Below are positions 55,287 to 63,683 of a stretch of DNA of 64,000 nt, in pieces. The translations under genes and the position numbers were made by a program. Within the stretch, counting starts at the first letter, position 1; every line of letters begins with the position of its first letter. Source of the stretch: Azoarcus sp. TTM-91. Its GTDB lineage: Bacteria > Pseudomonadota > Gammaproteobacteria > Burkholderiales > Rhodocyclaceae. Below the pieces are notes generated by a model. It worked only from the letters and a program-made list of their open reading frames with translations. It did not search any database and was not told where the DNA came from. The stretch is taken from the NCBI RefSeq assembly GCF_012911025.1, contig NZ_WUEI01000010.1, positions 1 through 64,000 of the forward strand, written 5' to 3'.

Positions 55287-55673
55287 AGGCGACGGACTCG
55301 CCGTCAAGGCCAGGGACGGCGAATCGCGCCTGGCACGCCCGCCGGCGCGACGGCTTCTAGCAGCCTGAAAGAGCATGATCGATCGAGAGCCTCCCTGGAG
55401 GCTCTTTTTCATGCGGCGAGCGCGTGCGATGTATTTCACCGGGTGGAAAGATGGCCATGTCAAACCGGGAGTGCTCATTAGCGCGCTCTATGCCGTTCTT
55501 GGTTTGCATTGGGCTTAGGCGTCGTGGCATACTCCTGCCACCGCTGGTTTCTGCTGTTTTTCTGCCTGGGCCAACGGAAAACGTCTGCGCTTGACTGCGG
55601 TCCAGTGCGACCAAGTGCTTGATTTTACGACCTGTTGCGTGTAGCTGCGCAGCGGATAAAGGCTATTTATGCC
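55287..55673. other. Right-end non-coding region of the island
   Basis: 387 bases up to attR. Apart from the terminator at 55386-55409 I see no gene; frames here lack starts with ribosome sites. Confidence 0.5.
55386..55409 (+). terminator. Rho-independent terminator near the island's right end
   Basis: AGAGCCTCC (55386-55394) pairs with GGAGGCTCT (55397-55405), followed by Ts. It ends the transcript of the small basic protein gene before attR. Confidence 0.75.
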
Positions 55674-55723
55674 TTGAAAATCCGCGTGTCCGTGGTTCGA
55701 TTCCGCGACTGGCCACCAAGAAT
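55674..55723 (+). repeat. Attachment site attR (50-bp direct repeat, right copy)
   Basis: Identical over 50 bases to 20834-20883. It is the chromosome's original 3' part of tRNA-Phe, now cut off from its promoter and 5' half by the island. Upstream bases do not match the tRNA, so it is not a second gene. Confidence 0.95.
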
Positions 55724-55725
55724 AG

Positions 55726-55760
55726 AAAAGCGGACCGATGTAACAGTCGGTCCGCTTTTT
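55726..55760 (+). terminator. Displaced original terminator of tRNA-Phe
   Basis: AAAAGCGGACCGA (55726-55738) pairs with TCGGTCCGCTTTT (55747-55759), ending in a T run. It lies directly after attR, where the pre-integration tRNA terminator should be. Confidence 0.8.
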
Positions 55761-55822
55761 CCGTTCACGTAGCTCTGCCCAGAAGCCGCTGATTTTGCTC
55801 AAACTTTGGGGAAGAGGCGCGG

Positions 55823-55831
55823 TGCTATAAT
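55823..55831 (+). promoter_or_regulatory. Extended -10 promoter of hemA
   Basis: TGCTATAAT is a perfect TATAAT (55826-55831) with the TGn extension, 30 bases before hemA ATG. No good -35 is seen at 16-18 bases, which extended -10 promoters can lack. Confidence 0.6.
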
Positions 55832-55861
55832 CCCGCTCAATCCGCTTGCCCGTTTCAACGC

Positions 55862-57115
55862 ATGCAACTTTATGCTCTCGGTCTGAATCACCATACTGCG
55901 CCGCTCGCAATACGCGAACGCGTGGCGTTTCAGCCCGAACTGCTGGATCGTGCGCTGCACGATCTTACCCGCAGTGATCTGGTGCGAGAGGCGGCGATTC
56001 TCTCTACCTGCAATCGCACTGAAGTCTATTTCGCCGCCGAGCAGGCCCAGCATGCGGCCGACTGGCTGGCCACCTTTCACAGCCTGAATCTCAACGAGGT
56101 CTCTCCCTATCTGTATGCCTATCCGCAGCGCGATGCGATCAGGCATATGTTCCGGGTGGCAAGTGGTCTGGATTCAATGGTGCTGGGCGAGCCGCAGATT
56201 CTCGGGCAGGTGAAGGAGGCGGCCCGTCGGGCCGAGGAGGCTGGAACGCTGGGCACCTTGATGCACAAGCTGTTCCAGAACACCTTTGCGGTTGCCAAGG
56301 AAGTGCGCTCCACGACGGCGATCGGCGCCAATATCGTTTCCATGGCTGCTGCCGCGGTGCATTTGACCGAGCGCATTTTTGAGCGGGTCGCTGACCAGCA
56401 TGTGCTGTTCATCGGTGCCGGAGAGATGATAGAACTCTGTGCCGCGCATTTCGCTGGAGCGGGACCTAGGTCGATCACCATCGCGAATCGTACCGAGGCC
56501 CGGGGGCAGACGCTGGCGGCACGTTTCGGCGCCCAGACCATGCGCCTGGATCTGGTGGGAGAGATGCTCTCCCGTTTTGATGTGGTGGTCTCCTGTACCG
56601 CTGCGCCTTTGCCCATTGTCGGATTGGGTATGGTGGAGCGGGCGGTGAAGGCGCGTCGGCACCGCCCGATGGTGATGGTGGATCTGGCCGTACCCCGCGA
56701 TATCGAACCGGAAGTCAGTGGCCTGGATGACGTGTTTCTCTATACCGTCGACGATCTTGCGCAGGTTGTGGATGCCGGGCTTGAATCACGCCAGCAGGCG
56801 GTGCTGGAAGCAGAACAGATCATCGACAGCCGTGTCGATGGATTCCTTCACTGGATGCATGCCCGTGACGCGGTGCCCACCATCCGGGCATTGCGGCAGC
56901 ATGCGGAAGCGCTGCGTCAGGCCGAGTTGGAGCGGGCAATGCGTTTGCTGGCTCGCGGCGACGATCCCCGGCAGGTGTTGGAGAGCCTCTCCCATGGGCT
57001 GGCCAACAAGCTCATGCACGGCCCTACCCGCTACCTCAATCAAGTTGATGGCGAAGAGCAGTCCGAGGCCGGACTGCTGGTTCAGCGCCTGTTCAACCTC
57101 TCCCGTCATCAGTAG
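55862..57115 (+). CDS. hemA: Glutamyl-tRNA reductase
   Basis: First committed step of C5-pathway heme synthesis: reduces glutamyl-tRNA(Glu) to glutamate-1-semialdehyde with NADPH. The 417-aa product has the catalytic Cys50 in STCNRTEVY, an NADPH-binding segment [12 protein letters not shown] and a C-terminal dimerisation helix. No Shine-Dalgarno site is obvious. It is the first core gene right of the island. Confidence 0.97.
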   Translation: MQLYALGLNHHTAPLAIRERVAFQPELLDRALHDLTRSDLVREAAILSTCNRTEVYFAAEQAQHAADWLATFHSLNLNEVSPYLYAYPQRDAIRHMFRVASGLDSMVLGEPQILGQVKEAARRAEEAGTLGTLMHKLFQNTFAVAKEVRSTTAIGANIVSMAAAAVHLTERIFERVADQHVLFIGAGEMIELCAAHFAGAGPRSITIANRTEARGQTLAARFGAQTMRLDLVGEMLSRFDVVVSCTAAPLPIVGLGMVERAVKARRHRPMVMVDLAVPRDIEPEVSGLDDVFLYTVDDLAQVVDAGLESRQQAVLEAEQIIDSRVDGFLHWMHARDAVPTIRALRQHAEALRQAELERAMRLLARGDDPRQVLESLSHGLANKLMHGPTRYLNQVDGEEQSEAGLLVQRLFNLSRHQ

Positions 57116-57131
57116 GCGGCCAGTCGGATAT

Positions 57132-57161
57132 CGCGGGCGCCGTGCGGCGCCCGCGTTTTTT
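57132..57161 (+). terminator. Strong terminator between hemA and prfA
   Basis: An 11-bp GC-rich stem (CGCGGGCGCCG with its complement, 57132-57142/57145-57155) is followed by six Ts. It ends 15 bases before prfA, so hemA and prfA are probably separated except for read-through; no obvious prfA promoter fits in the gap, so one may lie inside hemA. Confidence 0.85.
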
Positions 57162-57176
57162 CATTATTGAGACGCC

Positions 57177-58256
57177 ATGAAGCAGAGCATCCGCGACAAG
57201 CTCGAATATCTGAGTGCCCGCCTGCAGGAACTCGACCGGGCCTTGGCTTCCGAAGATGCTGCCCGTGACATGAATGCTTTCCGCGATCTGTCCCGGGAGC
57301 GCTCGGAGATCGAGCCGGTGGTCGAGCTCTATGCCGCTTATCGACAGGCGGAGGCCGATGGCGAGACAGCCCGTGAGTTGCTCGGTGACCCGGAAATGCA
57401 CGAGTTCGCCGATGCGGAGCTCCGGGCTGCGCAGACCCGCATCGATACCCTCGAGCAGGATCTGCAGCGAGCCCTGCTGCCGAGAGACCCCAACGACGAG
57501 CGCAATCTCTTCCTCGAAATCCGCGCGGGCACTGGTGGAGATGAAGCCGCCCTGTTCGCCGCAGATCTGCTGCGCATGTACACCCGCTACGCCGAGCGCC
57601 AGCGTTGGAAGGTGGAAATCGTATCGGCCAGCGAGTCGGACCTTGGCGGTTACAAGGAGGTTATCGCCCGTCTGGTGGGGGCGGGAGCCTACTCGCAGCT
57701 GAAGTTCGAGTCCGGCGGCCACAGGGTGCAGCGCATCCCGGTTACCGAAACCCAGGGGCGCATTCATACTTCGGCGTGTACCGTCGCCGTGATGCCCGAA
57801 GCCGACGCGGTAGCCGAGGTGGAGATCAATCCCGCCGACTTGCGGATCGACACCTTCCGCGCCTCGGGGGCCGGCGGTCAGCACATCAACAAGACTGACT
57901 CCGCTGTGCGCATCACCCACCTGCCTACTGGCTTGGTCGTCGAGTGCCAGGACGATCGCTCCCAGCATCGTAACAAGGCGCAGGCGATGGCCGTGCTGGC
58001 CGCCCGGTTGCAGGACGCTGAGTTGCGAGAGCGCCAGAGCGCAGAGGCGGCAACCCGCAAGAGCCTGATCGGTAGCGGCGACCGCTCGGAGCGCATCCGC
58101 ACCTACAATTTTCCGCAGGGGCGGGTTACGGATCACCGCATCAATCTCACGCTCTACAAGCTGGACGCAGTGATGGACGGCGAACTGGACGAACTCATCG
58201 CAGCCCTCGTGCTCGAACACCAGGCCGAGTTGCTGGCGGCGCTAGCCGAGGAGTGA
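57177..58256 (+). CDS. prfA: Peptide chain release factor 1
   Basis: Ends translation at UAA and UAG. The 359-aa product has the stop-codon-reading P-x-T tripeptide as PVT (about 187-189) and the catalytic GGQ at 233-235. Its methylase PrmC is encoded 3 bases downstream, the usual pairing. Confidence 0.97.
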   Translation: MKQSIRDKLEYLSARLQELDRALASEDAARDMNAFRDLSRERSEIEPVVELYAAYRQAEADGETARELLGDPEMHEFADAELRAAQTRIDTLEQDLQRALLPRDPNDERNLFLEIRAGTGGDEAALFAADLLRMYTRYAERQRWKVEIVSASESDLGGYKEVIARLVGAGAYSQLKFESGGHRVQRIPVTETQGRIHTSACTVAVMPEADAVAEVEINPADLRIDTFRASGAGGQHINKTDSAVRITHLPTGLVVECQDDRSQHRNKAQAMAVLAARLQDAELRERQSAEAATRKSLIGSGDRSERIRTYNFPQGRVTDHRINLTLYKLDAVMDGELDELIAALVLEHQAELLAALAEE

Positions 58257-58259
58257 GCT

Positions 58260-59105
58260 GTGGCGGACACGGGAGTTCATCCGGATATAGCGGGAGCCCT
58301 TGCTTGGGCTCGGGAGCGGGCAGATCTGATGGATGCCCGTGTGCTGTTGCGCCATGTGCTGAAGTGTACTGCGGCGCGCTTGGCCGGTTGGCCGGAGCAG
58401 CGCCTGTCGGCCAGGGAATGGGAGGACTATCGTGCCCTGGTCGAGCGCCGGGTCGCTGGAGAACCGGTGGCTTATCTGGTCGGCGAGCGCGAGTTTTTCG
58501 GTCGGAACTTCATGGTGACGCCTGCCGTGCTGATTCCCCGTCCGGATACCGAACTGCTGGTGGAACTTGCCTTGGCTCACTTCTCGGGGGAGCCGAGGCT
58601 GAGATTGCTGGACATGGGCACCGGAAGCGGTGCCTTGGCGGTGACGCTGGCACTCGAGTTGGAGGCTGCGGACGTCACCGCGCTGGATCGTTCCCGTGAG
58701 GCGCTGTGGGTGGCTATGGCCAACGCTGCCAAGCTTGGGGCGAGCGTCTCCTTCGTTCAGAGCGACTGGTTTTCGGGGCTGGGCGAGGAGCGTTTCCAAC
58801 TGATTGTCGCGAACCCCCCTTACATTGCAGCAGCTGATCCGCATCTTGAAGAAGGCGATCTGCGCTTCGAGCCTCGGACTGCGCTGGCGGCGGGGCCTGC
58901 TGGGCTGGACGATCTCGCAGAGATCGTCGCCGGAGCGCCGCATCATCTTGATCCGGGCGGCTGGCTTTTCCTGGAGCACGGTTACGACCAGGCGATGTCG
59001 GTACGCAGTTTGCTTGCTGATGCAGGGTTCGCCGCTATCACGTCGTGGAAGGATCTCGCCGGGATAGAGCGGGTTTCGGGCGGGCGTTGGCTGGGCAGGG
59101 CTTGA
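58260..59105 (+). CDS. prmC: Release factor glutamine N5-methyltransferase
   Basis: Methylates the Gln of the GGQ motif in release factors. The 281-aa product has SAM motif I (LDMGTGSGALAV, about 117-128) and the catalytic NPPY at 185-188. The start is GTG 58260, three bases after the prfA stop. Confidence 0.95.
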   Translation: MADTGVHPDIAGALAWARERADLMDARVLLRHVLKCTAARLAGWPEQRLSAREWEDYRALVERRVAGEPVAYLVGEREFFGRNFMVTPAVLIPRPDTELLVELALAHFSGEPRLRLLDMGTGSGALAVTLALELEAADVTALDRSREALWVAMANAAKLGASVSFVQSDWFSGLGEERFQLIVANPPYIAAADPHLEEGDLRFEPRTALAAGPAGLDDLAEIVAGAPHHLDPGGWLFLEHGYDQAMSVRSLLADAGFAAITSWKDLAGIERVSGGRWLGRA

Positions 59106-59197
59106 AATTGCTTTCCCTGCCCCAACATTGACGCTCAGGCGGGCAGAGCGTAGTCTTTTCCGACTGTTTCACTCAACTTTTTGCAGGGCGCAAGAGC

Positions 59198-59530
59198 ATG
59201 GATATCCAGGACGTCATCCGCGAGCAGGTTTCTTCCAACCCGGTCGTTCTCTACATGAAGGGCGTGCCGCAAATGCCCCAGTGCGGCTTTTCCGCCACTG
59301 CGGTCCAGATCCTGAAAGCCTGTGGCGTTAGCCAGGTTTTCGCGGTAAACGTGCTTGCCGATGATGCGATTCGTCAGGGCATCAAGGAGTTCTCCAACTG
59401 GCCGACGATTCCGCAACTCTACATCGGTGGTGAGTTCGTCGGCGGCGCGGATATCCTGCGCGAGATGTACCAGAATGGCGAACTGCAACAGATGCTGGCT
59501 GATGCCGGCGTCGGCACAGCCCAGAACTGA
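59198..59530 (+). CDS. grxD: Monothiol glutaredoxin (Grx4 type)
   Basis: Carries or transfers 2Fe-2S clusters using glutathione. The 110-aa product has the CGFS active site starting at C29, WPTIPQLYI near 67-75 and the GGADILREM motif. It lies in the hemA-prfA-prmC-grxD group common in betaproteobacteria. Confidence 0.95.
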   Translation: MDIQDVIREQVSSNPVVLYMKGVPQMPQCGFSATAVQILKACGVSQVFAVNVLADDAIRQGIKEFSNWPTIPQLYIGGEFVGGADILREMYQNGELQQMLADAGVGTAQN

Positions 59531-59535
59531 GCCTG

Positions 59536-59569
59536 GAGCGCCGGAGAGCTGAGCCCCGGCGCTCTATTT
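59536..59569. terminator. Bidirectional terminator between grxD and the HPr-rel-A cassette
   Basis: GAGCGCCGG (59536-59544) pairs with CCGGCGCTC (59556-59564). It lies in the 66-base gap between convergent genes, so one hairpin can serve both strands, though T runs are short. Confidence 0.55.
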
Positions 59570-59596
59570 CCTGATGCGCCATCGAAACTTTGCCGT

Positions 59597-60670
59597 TCAG
59601 GCGGTGCTTTCGTGCGTAGGGCGCAAGGCCTTGCGCAATAGATGGGCTGCCAGCAGATGGGGCGGCATCCTTAGCCAGTGTGCTCGCAAATAGAGCAGCG
59701 CTGCGGCTCGCCGTCGCTCTGGCGGCTTCGAGTCTGGCCCCTGGGGAGTCAATGCTTCGCTCAGCAACATGGCCGTCAAGCGTTCTCCCGGCCGGACGGG
59801 GCCCGGTCGCGTGGCAATTTCCAATGCCGGGGGTAAGGGCGTGGCGAAAATGCGCTTGAGCTGGTGCAAGGTCTGCCGTAGCGGCATTTCCAGGCCGAGT
59901 TCCTGGCTTCTGGCAAGGAGTGCCGTGCCAAAGTCTGCATCCTTGCCGAACTCCTCCAGCAGGCGGTGCAAGTCCAGCAGGTCCCGAAATCCGTTGGCCC
60001 ATTCGCCTTCCATGAAACGATGGACCGCGGCGTGCAGCACCATGTCGGTGTTTCCCAGCGTATGGCCATTCGGAAAGGAAGCCAGGCTCAGGCTGTACGC
60101 TGTGGCCAGCAGCTTCTCCCCTTGAACCGGAAAGCGGGATGTTGGCGGGGTTATGGTGTGGTGCAAGTCGACTATCGTGCCGCGGTGCAGATGCCGTAGT
60201 GGCGGGATTTCATGCATCCATTGGCGGTAATAACGCTGATCGTAGGCGTCGTGATGGGAACTCACCCAGCCGGCCCGGATCAGGCGGTCTTCGGCGGCAG
60301 CGACAGCGTCCCTGGGGACCATCAGGTCGAGGTCCGAGAATACCCTACCATGTGCTGCGGCCAGATCGCGCAGAACGTAGGCGCCGCCTTTGAGGAAGAC
60401 CACCGGAATGTCCAGTGGCTGGAGGGCGGTGGAGATGCGCCTCGCCTCGCGGTGAACATCCAGTGCCAGCCTCTCGGCTATCCGGCGGGCGGATTCGAAG
60501 TGGCGTGCAACCTCGAGTGGTACTCCGGTGACGTGCTCGTACCGCCGTGCGAGTTGAGGCAGCACGTTGAGGATGCGCGCCTGACGTAGCAACTGGGTCC
60601 ATTCCACCGGACTCCGCTCTGCCGTTGGCGGCTGCGTTGTGAGGGCGGCCACGATCAACGACTGCTCCAT
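59597..60670 (-). CDS. Nucleotidyltransferase-fold protein of the HPr-rel-A cassette
   Basis: The 357-aa product fits the NTP_transf_5 family: FLKGGAYVLRDL and the metal motif FSDLDLMVP (about 113-121), then a long helical region. Family members often accompany HprK-related kinases and PqqD-like proteins. Its ATG overlaps the kinase stop by one base (TGATG); GTG 60673 is an alternative. The modified target is unknown. Confidence 0.78.
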   Translation of the reverse strand: MEQSLIVAALTTQPPTAERSPVEWTQLLRQARILNVLPQLARRYEHVTGVPLEVARHFESARRIAERLALDVHREARRISTALQPLDIPVVFLKGGAYVLRDLAAAHGRVFSDLDLMVPRDAVAAAEDRLIRAGWVSSHHDAYDQRYYRQWMHEIPPLRHLHRGTIVDLHHTITPPTSRFPVQGEKLLATAYSLSLASFPNGHTLGNTDMVLHAAVHRFMEGEWANGFRDLLDLHRLLEEFGKDADFGTALLARSQELGLEMPLRQTLHQLKRIFATPLPPALEIATRPGPVRPGERLTAMLLSEALTPQGPDSKPPERRRAAALLYLRAHWLRMPPHLLAAHLLRKALRPTHESTA

Positions 60671-61614
60671 CACACCCCTCTCGCCAGCGAATCGAAGCGG
60701 GCGATAGCATCGTCGGCATCCTGATATTCGAAGTCGTATGCGGTCACGTTTGCGATCAGTTTGCCCAGGGCCTCGAAGCCGGTTTGTCCCAGCAGATCGT
60801 AATTGAAGGTGTTCTGTGCCAGCCGTATGAAGGCCGCACCGCGGGCTAGTGGCACGAGCAAAGTTGAAGCGCCGCTGCGATAGCGTGGAAATACGACGTG
60901 AGTAGGCGTTCCCGGTTCTCCGCTTCTGGCCACACTATCTGACGGCGGCTGAAAATGCCCGACCGTGCCTTTGATGGTGTCCCTCACGAGCGAGCCGAGT
61001 TGCAGCGCCGGGTAGCGTTGCCGGATCAACTCGATGGAGGCGTTCTTGAGACTGATCGGACGCGGGATGGGAGTCAGCAGGCCGGTGCGCGGATCCAGCA
61101 GGGCCAGTTCATCAGAAAGCAGGCGCCAGCCATGACCGACAAGTAAGGCGCATAAGGTGCTCTTCCCGGATCCAGGCGGAGCCGGCAGGATGATGGTGCA
61201 GCCGTTTTGTTCGATCACCGCTGCGTGGGTGATCATGTAATTGTGGCAATGGGAGGAGATGCACCAGTTGAAGCCCCATTCCAGCATAGGGAAAGCCTGC
61301 GACAGAGGCAGGGGCTCAAACGGTTGGCCGCCATCGCTTTCGAAATGGACTTTGGGGCGGAACGGGCGGGTTTTCTGCAGTGAGACGGTGAAATCGTCGA
61401 AGCCCTGCTCCTGCCCCAACGGGAAGTCGGCATACAGCGTGCGCAAGGTGGCCGCGAGCCCGGCCACGTTCGATCGTATCCGGAAGCGGAAAGGTGGGGT
61501 CAGAAGTGCCAGGCCGCCGTTCTCGAGTCGCTCCCGGACCTGGGCTTCGGTCAGTGAGGAGAGCGGCGTGGAGGGGAGATTCAGGGGTGTCGGCTGATCA
61601 ATCCGAGCCGGCAT
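60670..61614 (-). CDS. HprK-related kinase A
   Basis: The 314-aa product is a relative of HPr kinase: Walker A PPGSGKST near 145-152, followed by the LLSDELALLDP capping segment (about 164-174). True HPr is not encoded here; in HPr-rel-A systems the kinase works with a PqqD-like chaperone on unidentified peptides. ATG 61614 overlaps the upstream gene by 34 bases, so a later start is possible. Confidence 0.85.
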   Translation of the reverse strand: MPARIDQPTPLNLPSTPLSSLTEAQVRERLENGGLALLTPPFRFRIRSNVAGLAATLRTLYADFPLGQEQGFDDFTVSLQKTRPFRPKVHFESDGGQPFEPLPLSQAFPMLEWGFNWCISSHCHNYMITHAAVIEQNGCTIILPAPPGSGKSTLCALLVGHGWRLLSDELALLDPRTGLLTPIPRPISLKNASIELIRQRYPALQLGSLVRDTIKGTVGHFQPPSDSVARSGEPGTPTHVVFPRYRSGASTLLVPLARGAAFIRLAQNTFNYDLLGQTGFEALGKLIANVTAYDFEYQDADDAIARFDSLARGV

Positions 61615-61850
61615 AGGTCGTCCAGCGTTTCGTCTATCTGGCTGCTTAATATGCCACGATCCTCATCATCGTCAAGGAGCGCGCCAGTCAATGCCTCGTA
61701 AGAAGCGGGGCTGCGCAGCAGTTCCCCGAGCAGATAGCTTGCTAGAGGCGGAAGATGATGGGTTGAGCCGTTCGCTTTGTGAAAGAGCACCGCGTCTTCT
61801 TCGAAAAAGCGAACGATAAAGGCGTTTGGATTGCAGTGATAGCTCGACAA
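61581..61850 (-). CDS. PqqD-like peptide chaperone (HPr-rel-A system)
   Basis: The 89-aa product has the PqqD fold pattern: a strand FFEEDAVLFHKANGSTHHLPPLA, then helices with a TLDDLCRLGLI end. PqqD-like proteins hold substrate peptides for modifying enzymes. The start appears to be TTG 61850 with no good ribosome site; upstream bases are 14-bp repeats, so the true start is uncertain. Confidence 0.78.
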   Translation of the reverse strand: MSSYHCNPNAFIVRFFEEDAVLFHKANGSTHHLPPLASYLLGELLRSPASYEALTGALLDDDEDRGILSSQIDETLDDLCRLGLISRHP

Positions 61851-61857
61851 GGGCAGT

Positions 61858-61906
61858 CTGGGAATCAGGGGCCTGGAGTCAGGGGCCTGGAGTCAGGGGC
61901 CCGGAA
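61858..61906. repeat. Short 14-bp tandem repeat
   Basis: The unit CTGGAGTCAGGGGC occurs twice in perfect tandem (61873-61886 and 61887-61900), flanked by degenerate copies on each side. It lies between the secreted-protein gene and the PqqD-like gene, so it can alter spacing or read-through between them. Confidence 0.7.
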
Positions 61907-62521
61907 TCAAAGGTTGCTGCTGCCGACCAGAACATCCAGATAGGCGCGGGCATCCGTCCGGCCCCAGGTGCCGCCCCAAGGCGTAGACCACGTGCCAGTC
62001 ACGATGGCGAGTTGCCACATGTCTTGAAGGATGGCGACGGTGTCCGCGGTGCCGGTGCCTATCTTTAGGTTGCCCGCCAGGGCGTCCAGGTAGGCGCTGA
62101 CGATGTCCCGGGTGTAGTCGGTGGTAATGCTCTCACCCGCACCGCCCTGCAGGTTCAGCGCCTGGGAGAGGGTGAGGGCACTAAAAGAAATCGCTGCCTT
62201 GTTGATCTTGCCTGCCGGGCCGCCGGGTTGGGCGAACACGCTGGAGAAGAGGGTGTTTTGGCTTGCGCCGAAAGGCCAGGAGTGGGTTTTCCAGTAACCA
62301 TGGGAGTGGCACTCGCTCAAGGTTTCCGGGGCGTTGCTGGTCAGCGCATTGGCACGGACGGAGGCGAAAGCGGAGGGGGAAACGCAGGTGCCCTGAGCCA
62401 GCGCCGACTTTGCTGACAAGCTCATGATCACTGGAGCTGAGGCGGCCCCCGCCTTCAGAAGGCGACGGCGCAAATCCTGAGGAGACTGCTTGGCTTCCAG
62501 GTGTTGCTCGTGCTCGGTCAT
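61907..62521 (-). CDS. Secreted protein with SHGYWKTH motif
   Basis: The 204-aa product has an RRRLLKAGAASAPVIM twin-arginine-like signal sequence (about 18-44) ending at SALAQG. The mature part contains ECHSHGYWKTHSWPFG, a motif found in secreted or surface proteins of unknown role, and an Ala-rich helical C-terminus. Placement as the first gene of the HPr-rel-A cassette suggests it is the exported substrate of that system; this is inference. ATG 62521 was chosen because the upstream frame has no signal-like sequence. Confidence 0.65.
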   Translation of the reverse strand: MTEHEQHLEAKQSPQDLRRRLLKAGAASAPVIMSLSAKSALAQGTCVSPSAFASVRANALTSNAPETLSECHSHGYWKTHSWPFGASQNTLFSSVFAQPGGPAGKINKAAISFSALTLSQALNLQGGAGESITTDYTRDIVSAYLDALAGNLKIGTGTADTVAILQDMWQLAIVTGTWSTPWGGTWGRTDARAYLDVLVGSSNL

Positions 62522-62611
62522 GGTGTCAGGCCTGCAAAAATGTTCATTTTGACGCGCATCGTAGCGGTTGTCGGCACCGATGGACTGTGCAGATTGCCAC
62601 GGTCGGTCTAT

Positions 62612-62628
62612 TGCACCAAGTTGGAGCA
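62612..62628. promoter_or_regulatory. NtrC-like dyad upstream of the HPr-rel-A cassette
   Basis: TGCACC-N5-GGAGCA is one base off the TGCACC-N5-GGTGCA NtrC consensus and lies about 90 bases upstream of the secreted-protein gene. No sigma-54 promoter with correct -24/-12 spacing is seen between them, so this is weak. Confidence 0.25.
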
Positions 62629-62708
62629 AAAAGTGCGCCCGTTTTCTTGGTGTTTTTAAGGCAATGAATTTAAAAGGGTTTTATTTTTTTGAGATGGCCA
62701 GATATTTG

Positions 62709-62724
62709 GAGTGTAAAAACACTC
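62709..62724. other. Short hairpin downstream of the fructosamine-kinase gene
   Basis: GAGTGT and ACACTC form a 6-bp stem with a 4-base A loop in an AT-rich gap. No T run follows on the minus strand, so its role as terminator is doubtful. Confidence 0.25.
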
Positions 62725-62792
62725 GACACCGGGGGCGGAGAGGATAGCAGCAAAAGGGACAGGGTTTCCTGGGATGATGGCTTTATTGCCGT

Positions 62793-63683
62793 TCAGGACA
62801 GCTCCCTTAGCAATTGGGCCAGCAGCCGTTGAACCTGACCTGCGTAGGCTTTTCCGAAGATATGCAAATGGTTGAGGAGGTGGTGGAGTTGGTAGGCCAG
62901 CTTCCTGAGTTCGTACTCCGCGGACAGCGGCGCTAGGCGACGATAGGTGGCGTAGAAGGCGCTCGGGAAGCCGCCGAACAGTTCCGCCATGGCTAGCTCT
63001 GCCTCCCGGTCACCGTAGTGACAGGCGGGGTCGAAAAGGGCTGGCATTCCGTCCACCGTGATCGCGGCATTGCCGTGCCAGAGGTCGCCATGCAGTAGCG
63101 ATGGCGCTGGCCGGTAGTCCAGGAAGAGGGCGGGCAAGCGCTCGAGTAGACGGAGGCCGGGGCGTTCTATTTCCTGGCTGTAGCCGGCTTTGCCTGCCTG
63201 CGCCAGTAGCGGGGCAAGGCGGTGTCGACTCAGGAAGAGCACCCAGTTGTCCTGCTCGTCGTTGGGCTGACGGGTGGGCCCAAGGTAGTTGCTGCGGTGC
63301 CAGCCATAGCGCTCGCCGGTGGTCGCATGAAGGGCAGACAAGGCCTGGGCGAAACGTTCGCCCTCTTCTGCCGAGGCCAATGGGTGCAGAGAGAGGTACT
63401 CCAGCACCAGGAAGGCGTGATCACCGGCGTGTCCTTGGGCCAGGACCGCGGGAATGCGGAAGGTACCAACGGCTGCAAGGGCGGCAAGGCCATCGGCTTC
63501 GGCCTCCAGGCGGTCGGCTGCGGTGATGTCGGCCAGTTTGACAAAGAGCCTCACGCCTTTGCCCCTCACGTCCAGCGCTGGAGTGCTCCCGCCGGCAGGT
63601 GTCGCCGAAATCAGTTGGACACGTTGGCCGCCGGCCTGATGGAGGGCTTCCGCAATGGCGGGAAGCAAGTCCTCGATGCTCAC
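62793..63683 (-). CDS. Fructosamine kinase family protein
   Basis: The 296-aa product is of the aminoglycoside-phosphotransferase-like fold: VRLFVKLAD with the ATP Lys, then LLHGDLWHGNAAI as the catalytic HGDxxxxN loop and LFDPACHYGDRE as the metal DxD-like segment. The family phosphorylates ketosamines to remove glycation damage. The start is GTG 63683, overlapping the upstream stop (GTGA); the much longer ATG frame only shadows the upstream gene. Confidence 0.88.
   Translation of the reverse strand: MSIEDLLPAIAEALHQAGGQRVQLISATPAGGSTPALDVRGKGVRLFVKLADITAADRLEAEADGLAALAAVGTFRIPAVLAQGHAGDHAFLVLEYLSLHPLASAEEGERFAQALSALHATTGERYGWHRSNYLGPTRQPNDEQDNWVLFLSRHRLAPLLAQAGKAGYSQEIERPGLRLLERLPALFLDYRPAPSLLHGDLWHGNAAITVDGMPALFDPACHYGDREAELAMAELFGGFPSAFYATYRRLAPLSAEYELRKLAYQLHHLLNHLHIFGKAYAGQVQRLLAQLLRELS

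Larger units (their letters stand above)
20834..55673. mobile_element. 34.8-kb integrative element in tRNA-Phe carrying a defence array
   Basis: Bounded by 50-bp attL and attR repeats, with an integrase at the left end and an AlpA-like regulator at the right. Cargo includes a toxin-antitoxin pair, a Fic protein, a large predicted anti-phage operon and a plasmid-type Rep protein. No relaxase, type IV secretion or phage structural gene is visible, so it is best called an integrative element of unknown transfer mode (a possible IME or satellite). Base composition and codon use are patchy, with the 40.2-47.0 kb genes visibly less GC-rich than the methylase before them, suggesting mosaic assembly. 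Confidence 0.9.

Noticed and set aside
20834..55673. Prophage or conjugative element
   Set aside because: No capsid, terminase, tail, relaxase or type IV secretion gene is visible, so the island is described only as an integrative element.
62612..62628. Nitrogen control (NtrC/sigma-54) of the HPr-rel-A cassette as a firm call
   Set aside because: The dyad is one base off consensus, but no -24/-12 promoter with correct spacing lies between it and the gene. Kept only as a low-confidence site.
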